NCBI GenBank assembly: GCA_037954325.1
Contig: JBBMNZ010000035.1
Location: 8,145,001 to 8,209,000 of the forward strand
Length of the DNA stretch: 64,000 bases
DNA from: Fistularia commersonii
Lineage: Eukaryota; Chordata; Actinopteri; Syngnathiformes; Fistulariidae
Reading direction: 5' to 3'
Within the stretch, counting starts at the first letter, position 1, and each line of letters starts with the position of its first letter. Below the pieces are notes generated by a model. That model was not told where the DNA came from. It made no database searches and saw only the letters and a list, made by a program, of their open reading frames with translations. Position numbers and translations under genes: made by a program. Below are positions 34,750 to 64,000 of this stretch, piece by piece.

Positions 34750-36890
34750 TTTGCATAATTCCCTCAGGATTTGTAAAGGACAGTGCTTGGTTTCAACGTT
34801 TCAAATGCCAGATTTAAAATGCAATGTTATATGGCAGAGATTATTGTTGTCTTATTATTGTTTCAGTCGGTTAATGTGTCCTAATTGCAGTGTATCCAGA
34901 CTCCATCTGATTGTTTATCCTTGTCTAGTCATGAAATTATTATCTAAAATGTGCGCAGCTTGTTTTCTAAGACAGATATGGTCAAGATATGGGTTAAAAC
35001 AACAGATGCTGATATCGTTGCAATTGCGGAAACTTGACTGATCAAATCTTTTGTTTATTAAGCTATTTGCATTATTGGAGAACCTGTTTATCATACAGAC
35101 AAGCCTAAGAAAGGTGGCTGTGCTGTTGCCTCGATAGTTCTTTCTAAATCCATCTGAAAACAACTGGAAATAAATGTAAAATTGCTAAGTGTTTTATTTC
35201 ATCGTTATTAGCTGCTACAGAACTCCATCTGCTCCGGAGGAAGTTTTACAGTCATCGAATCATGGTAAACTTGTTTAGATGGGACCAGTTTCTACCGGTT
35301 CCTGATAGATAGATAGGATTGAGGTGTTAAATTTTATATCTTCTAGCTCCTTGTTTATCTTTGTGGAAGCTGTCTCTGTGAAACCCTGCACAGACCTCTC
35401 AATGCACAATGGGGAACCTTCAAGTTTTGTACCTTTTGCTGTTTGGGGAAGTTCATAAAGCCCTTAAAGCTTTAGATTTCTGGAAGTGTTTCCTACCTGA
35501 TTTTACAGATCTATACTTTTTGAATCTTGCAGCTGATTTTGCACCAAAGCCTTTTTCAATCTCTTTAATCTTGTGGCAGAAAAGAAACGGAAATCCCCCT
35601 GTATGGAAATCAGCTTATGTTCTCCTTTAACTAATCATCAACCAATAAATAATTCATCAGTGCTGACATACATGTTGAAAGATCTTGTGATCAAGCAGTT
35701 AAAGGAGTTTTTATATTCCAATGTCATTTTATGGCAAGATCAATCTGGCTTCAGAAAATAAGAAACAATCAAAATCTATGTCCTCAGCACTACAATTTGC
35801 AAAGGTGGCAAATAATACAATTGTTGCACATGACAAGAAATACAATTGTGCATCACTCTTTATTGATTTATTAAAAGTCTTTTGACGCTGTTGATCATGA
35901 CGTGTAAAATGAGATTCTTTCATTCAGGACTCGGGAAGCATACAGTCATGTTGTTCTCAAACAATTTTGGTTATAGGACTCAGTGCATTAAATACGTCCA
36001 CAAGGGGATGCTGCATGGTTATTGTCTTAGGGCTCCTCTTGTTTGGTATTGATATCAATGATCAGGGTCTGAATGTGTCAGATGCTAATTTGTATTTTTA
36101 TCCTGATAACATGTAGATGATGTGGATCAACTCTTTTTCCAGTCATTTAATCCCTGCAGAAAGCCTTTGTTGCTGTCCACACATTACCCAAAAGGTTCTC
36201 AAAGCAAACAAGACTAACCTGATGTTATTTCCAAATTCTGAGAAGTGGTCACAAATGTTACCCTTAATATTCACTCCTGAGGGAAATGACAAAGAGGTGG
36301 CACCTGTAAAAATACCTGGGTGTTTGGATTGATGACTCCTCGCTTTCTCTCCACATGTGGAGAAACTTGGGAAGAAGCTTAGGCTATAAAGGTTTTTTTT
36401 TTTACTTTTGGAAGAAGTTGTGTTTCTCTTTGACTTGTCGCTTGAACTTTTTTCTCTTTGTTGGACTATGGGGCTCCATTGTATATGAACGTTTACCATG
36501 CTACCCCGAAGTTTAACGTAGTATCAATACACCATTACAAGTTATACCCCTGGGTGGGATGGCCTGTTCTGGCCAGGAAGGATCAGTCAGGTGTATACTT
36601 TCATATAAAAGGCAACTAGTCCTGCCTATCCAGTTTTTACCTTAATTGTAAAGAGAGCTGCTGTTTCTTACTTGAAAGATTACAAGAATATTTGCTGCTT
36701 TCTGTTCCTAATGCCTGTACTGAATTGCATAAAATGGATTCTGTCCATGCTGCACCTTCTGCAAGGAATAAGTTGCAGAAAGACTGGAAATTAACAATTT
36801 TAACTGTAATTTTCTGAGTGTCTTTTGCATTTGTTGTTTTCTATCTTGGACCTCCCACATAAATAAAGGTGGAATTAAAAAGACTGTGAC
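34750..36890 (+). mobile_element. Rex1-like LINE, degenerate, nearly full coding region
   Basis: Consecutive + frames trace a non-LTR retrotransposon. An endonuclease trace, ADIVAIAETWLT (near 35010-35040), comes first. It is followed by QLKEFLYSNVILWQDQSGFRK (35695-35760), a decayed palm block near 35880-36110 (...VLGLLLFGIDIND, FYPDNM in place of FYADDT), NKTNLMLFPN and IPGCLDDSS (36205-36340), and a C-terminal trace to about 36740. An AAATAAA-bearing tail is near 36860. Many stops and frameshifts, plus loss of the YADD aspartate pair, make it inactive. It lies between rasal3 and sec14l1. Confidence 0.75.
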
Positions 36891-37396
36891 ACCCTATCTC
36901 ATCTTGAAACCCATGAGAGACATGGCGCTCTTTGTTGCAACTGCAGACAGGATCCAATAGAGGACACTGCACTTCCATTTTAATGAAACAAGTACTATTC
37001 TCTCATTATGAAAAACTTCCATTTGCTTTTACTGACTACTTTTAACGGTGACAAAAGATTATCTGTGGCTGGAATGAGAGTGAGTAAAACTTTGGTTTTG
37101 AATTTTAAAAGACACCATAAACCAGGAATCCAAAGAACAAACAGGATATTTGCATAAAAACTAGAACTACAGAGTGGATTACTTGGATTTTTGTTTTTTC
37201 CCTTCATATTTGCACCTAAATCACTGAGGTCAAACAAACTGTTGAACAATGAATCCTTTAGATTTGTTGTGATGTTACATTTTCAGACTTGCATGAATCT
37301 AAAAACTGTTGCCCAGGATCCAACAGAATGAATTATGTTGCAGAAAAAGGAAAGCTTTTGATGAATTTTGACTTTTATCTAATTAGAATAGCAGGT

Positions 37397-38130
37397 TTTC
37401 TATTCTATTCTATTCTATTCTATTCTATTCTATTCTATTCTATTCTATTCTATTCTATTCTATAGCATAACTGTTATAATGTCAAAAAAAGAAACAAAAA
37501 TAAATATGAATATAAACATGAATATAAATATAAATCGATAGGCAGGAGACACCAGATAGCAAGACATCCAAAAATAAATAGACAGGAGATAAATTGACAG
37601 CAGACAACAACAACAACAGCAGCAACAACATCAGGGATAACAATGGGCAACATCAAGGAACAGTGAGGGTGAAAAATACACAACCAGCACTAAACAACAA
37701 TATAAATAGAGTGACAATACTAAATAGCACTGAATAAAACAAAAATAGGCAGAATGTGTGCAAGCTTGGACAAACAAGGGTAAGAGAGACAGCAGAGTTG
37801 GGACATGATGTGAATGGATGAGGTGAATAGGTTAGGGTAGTGAGATTGTGGAATTGTGGAAACAGCACAGGTGCACTCAGGCCGGTCAGAGTTCTGTGCG
37901 GTCAAGACTGCTGTTGTACAATCTGATGGCCGTGGGCTCAAAGGAGCATCTGAAGCATTCGGTTCTGCACCGGGGTGGGATGAACCGTTGGCTGAAGCAG
38001 CTGCAGATCAGCCACAGCTTGGAAGGGTTGTCCAGGACAGCTCCCGGTTTGTCCTTCACCCTCCCCACTGCCAGCGATTGAAGATGGTCCAGGTTCGGCC
38101 CCACCACCGAGCTGGCTTTCCTCACTATCT
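37397..38130 (-). mobile_element. LINE 3' fragment, - orientation, with (TAGAA)n tail
   Basis: The - strand frame ending near 37886 reads MRKASSVVGPNLDHLQSLAV, then DKPGAVLDNPSKLW and CFRCSFEPTAIRLYNSS. This is a C-terminal signature common in fish LINE polyproteins. It is followed on the - strand by an A/T-rich untranslated stretch and a pure pentamer tail, seen on the + strand as TTCTA repeats at 37398-37463. The order (ORF end, UTR, simple tail) fits a 5'-truncated retrotransposon. Confidence 0.7.
37398..37463 (+). repeat. (TTCTA)n microsatellite
   Basis: About 13 perfect pentamer units; it forms the tail of the adjacent - strand LINE fragment. Confidence 0.95.
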
Positions 38131-38479
38131 TATTATCACTTACAAGTATACATTACTAATATGGTCACTGTAGCGATCTACTGATAACAGTCAGATAAAT
38201 CTTCACGGTACTACACGGTACTAAAGTGCAGGACTAATAGATATGAACATCCGTTCATAAAGGAAACTATCGGCCACATAAATAGATTATTGTAATCGGT
38301 CCCACCTGTAACATACAACATGCATCTTTTTTTCTGCTGTACGTATGTGGTATGTGTTGCTGTGTTGGGTTATTGTTGTCTGTGTTTCTTCAGTAGCTGC
38401 AACGCAAAATGCTTGGATAATTAATTTAAGACCCTGGTCTGCTAATGTCAAGCATGTAGCCTAAAATGTGACGGATTTA

Positions 38480-38815
38480 ATTCATTCATTCATACTTCTT
38501 ATCCTGCATTTAATGTGGCAGGGATGCTGAAGCCCATCACAGCTGTCATTGAGCAAGTGGAGGGATGCAGACTGGACTAGTTGCTGGTCGATCACAGGGC
38601 CACTTTTGGAGACAAACAAACACTGACTCTCATTCACTGGAAAACTCTCCATTTTTTTTTTCCACTTAACCTTCTGTATGCAATTGGACTGAGGGAGGAA
38701 ATCAATGCAGATACAGGGAAAACATGCATTCTCCACACAGAATAGGCTCCTGTCAGAATCGTGCTGTGATGCAGATGCAAGAACCACTGTGCCACCATGC
38801 CACCATGTAGGAGAC
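38480..38815 (-). repeat. L2-like retroposon fragment, first of a cluster
   Basis: The start ttcattcattcatacttctt and phrases such as agcccatcacagctgtcatt and gggccacttttggagacaaa are those of the fish repeat that ends in tandem CATT/GGATG units. Two related but reorganised pieces follow at 39305-39700 and 39700-40020. Confidence 0.55.
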
Positions 38816-39304
38816 TGATTTGTATGAAATCATGGTTATGAATCCCTAATCCAACTAGTTCCCCACTCCTTTACCTCCTCAGTTATATTTTTGTAACATC
38901 CTCTTTTATTTTCTGCCATACACATAAAGTCACTCTTCTGCCTCCAGCTGGACAAAAAACAGCAGCTAATGGCTTTTCAATCTGAAATATCAAGACATCC
39001 TGTTTTTGGCCTCTGTGCAATTACTTCAAGTTGAATATGGAAACAAATTTTAGGTTTTACAGGTCTTTCAAAGCTTTGACCCCATATGAGCCAGTATGCA
39101 ACCTCAAATCTGGAATCTTGAAGAGATGTAGTTTTTGCCATGTGGTTTCCTCAGACTTCGAACGACATGTCTGGTTAGATATGGCTGACAGAATATGTTA
39201 CTTATTCTAAATCTTTTCTTCATACAAATATTTATGGGCTTGCTTTTATGCAATATTGTCATTTTACTCTTCTCATGTGTCTTTTATATGGATCATCTTT
39301 TTTG

Positions 39305-39897
39305 GGCAATTAGCAGTGATCAATGCTTCAACCTCACAGCACAAAGGACCTTGATTTGATTCCCACAGGAGGCCTTTCTGTGTGGCATTTGCATGCTCCC
39401 CCCGTGTCTGTGTGGGTTTCCTCGGGGTTCTCTACTTTCCTCCCGAAGGGACAGTCCCAAAACATGCTGTTATGAATTGGATAAAATTGCTCAGATGTGT
39501 GAATGAGAGTGTGAATGGTTGTCTGTCTCGATATGTGGCCCTGCGATTGACTGGCATCCAGGCTGCACACTTCCGCCAGCCTCTAGCAGTCCTGCAACCC
39601 TGAGTGCACAAGAAAGCAGTAGGATGGATGGATGCATGGATGCATAGATGCATAGATGCATGGATGCATGGACGCATGGATGGATGGATGGATGGATGGT
39701 AAGCGTTTCCATCTCACCAAGATGGTCCCTGGTTGGATTCTGGCAGAATCAAATTAGGGAGGGTTTCCATGAGGATTTTGCTTGTCCCTGTGCCCACATG
39801 GGTTCTCCAGTTTCCTCCCACAGCCCAAAAACTTGCACCCTAAATTGGGAACCCTAAATTGCCCAGGCATGTAAATGGTTGGAATATATATAGATAC

Positions 39898-39946
<49 letters not shown>

Positions 39947-40020
39947 AGTCACTGTGATGGGATAGAGTTCAGCTTATCCAAAGAGTAGGATAAGCAGAAG
40001 AGATAATGAATGAATTAATA
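39305..40020 (+). repeat. two tandem L2-like retroposon pieces with GGATG, CA and TA repeats
   Basis: The first piece (39305-39700) has tgtctgtgtgggtttcctcg, tggccctgcgattgactgg and a run of GGATGCAT/GGATG units (39625-39699). The second (39700-40020) repeats the cgggttctccagtttcctcc-like phrase (tgggttctccagtttcctcc) and ends in a CA then TA run (39895-39944), followed by a tgaatgaattaa block. They are adjacent copies of one fish retroposon family. Confidence 0.6.
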
Positions 40021-40899
40021 TATGAATAAATATATGAATGAATTAATGTATTTTATGTATTTATTTCCATATGAACCACGTCATATAACTTACTGTCTCT
40101 TCCTTTGTACTACTTCTATTGAATTCAGTCTTTTAAGCTTACATTGTTCATGTGCTTTTTTGTGTCTTTTTTATTTTTATTTTCTTGCAACTGCTTGTCT
40201 TGGTTGTTCAGCTGGACATTTTACGGTGCAAACTACTATGATCCTACTATCACAGGACACTTTTGAAGGATGCTACATGAAGGTACTGAGAGTAAATAGA
40301 GTAGATTTAGTCTTCTTTGATGCCGGTGTGCTGTTCCTCTATATTGATGGCGACGGGACTACAAATGTTGTAAATGACGTGGTTTCATTGTTTTCATTGT
40401 GACTGTACAAAACCCTGCAAACACAATATCATAACACGCCAGAGTGTGTGTGACGTGATCTGAACATTTAAAATAGAGATGTAACATTCCCTCGCCCAGT
40501 GTTTTAAAGGAGCTGAGAAACTGTTCTGACGGTTACATAGGTTCCATGCAAAAGTTTCTGCTGTCCTCACAGCCGAAAATATTTTAACATTTGGGACGGT
40601 TACATAACACGATAGCCTTCCGAACACGCTGCCAACGTCGTTTCACTGGGACGTCAGTCAAATGATTTGATTTGCCGCAATGATGCACTGGCATCAGTAT
40701 TAAAACTGGGGGTTTTGTTATTGGCTTCGCTCATCGATGACGCGCTTCCCCCGCTTCCAGGAGCGGACGCGGCCGGTCAATTACGGTTGGAGCGCCGCGG
40801 CGCTGCACCGAAGCTGGACAGCTGCGCTTACGAAACGGGGGAGGAGCGCTAGTAGCGTCACACAGACGCGGGGGAGAGAGACTGGGAGGAGAGCGACTC

Positions 40900-63815
<22,916 letters not shown>

Positions 63816-63935
63816 GTAAGAGGGAGTGCCAAGTGCTACTGCTGTGCCAAGTGATATGAAATGAAGCCTGCAGTGAATTATTATGTGGAACAGGAAAAAA
63901 AAACAGGTGGCCTTTAGTTACCTTGAGGCCTCTGT

Positions 63936-63949
63936 CTGCCATCTAGTGG
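63936..63949 (-). promoter_or_regulatory. candidate CTCF-binding motif, - orientation
   Basis: The - strand reads CCACTAGATGGCAG, which fits CCASYAGRKGGCRS at every position. It lies in the sec14l1 intron after exon 63681-63815. It faces the + strand motif at 20966-20979. Confidence 0.4.
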
Positions 63950-64000
63950 CTTTTCTGTAGACTGCTTTTTTAACCAATGCACAGAACAAGCAGGCATTCA

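Noticed and set aside
37398..37463. Regular repeat considered as a CRISPR array
   Set aside because: Pure pentamer microsatellite without spacers, in a vertebrate genome.

Overview
The window looks like a piece of a ray-finned (teleost) fish nuclear genome. It has spliced vertebrate genes with GT-AG introns, many diverged fish-type repeats (tRNA-derived SINEs, Rex/L2/RTE-like LINE pieces, Tc1, Tigger, hAT and piggyBac-type DNA elements), long GT microsatellites, and a CpG-rich promoter. There are no bacterial-type operons, CRISPR arrays or viral genomes. Products were named by recognising protein families from reading the sequence; no database search was run.

Four genes are supported. (1) Positions 2-169, + strand: the last 55 codons of dgke (diacylglycerol kinase epsilon), cut by the window edge. 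(2) 16698-7984, - strand: a complete trim25 (RING / B-box / coiled-coil / PRY-SPRY E3 ligase), 10 coding exons, 643 codons plus stop. (3) 33527-21417, - strand: a complete rasal3 (SynGAP-family RasGAP), 20 coding exons, about 1150 codons. (4) about 40.9 kb to the window end, + strand: the 5' two thirds of sec14l1 (PRELI-MSF1 / CRAL-TRIO / Sec14 protein), a non-coding first exon and 12 coding exons giving 550 codons; the C-terminal GOLD part lies beyond the window.

Layout: dgke and trim25 converge across about 7.7 kb of repeat-bearing intergenic DNA. trim25 and rasal3 are in tandem on the - strand, separated by an AT-rich, transposon-filled gap (16.8-21.2 kb). rasal3 and sec14l1 are divergent across about 7 kb of LINE remnants and simple repeats (33.6-40.7 kb). 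sec14l1 intron 2 (43182-57276) is 14 kb of mostly unrecognised sequence with a 138-bp pure GT repeat, a LINE trace and small duplications.

Functionally the window is rich in immune-signalling genes. TRIM25 activates RIG-I signalling in mammals, SEC14L1 has been reported to restrain RIG-I, and RASAL3 is a blood-cell RasGAP. The trim25 start is preceded by two IRF-type GAAACGAAA motifs. No clearly new biological system was found. The most useful leads are the trim25-sec14l1 linkage, the trim25 promoter elements, two oppositely oriented piggyBac-type MITEs, a nested Tc1/hAT insertion, and a candidate convergent CTCF pair.
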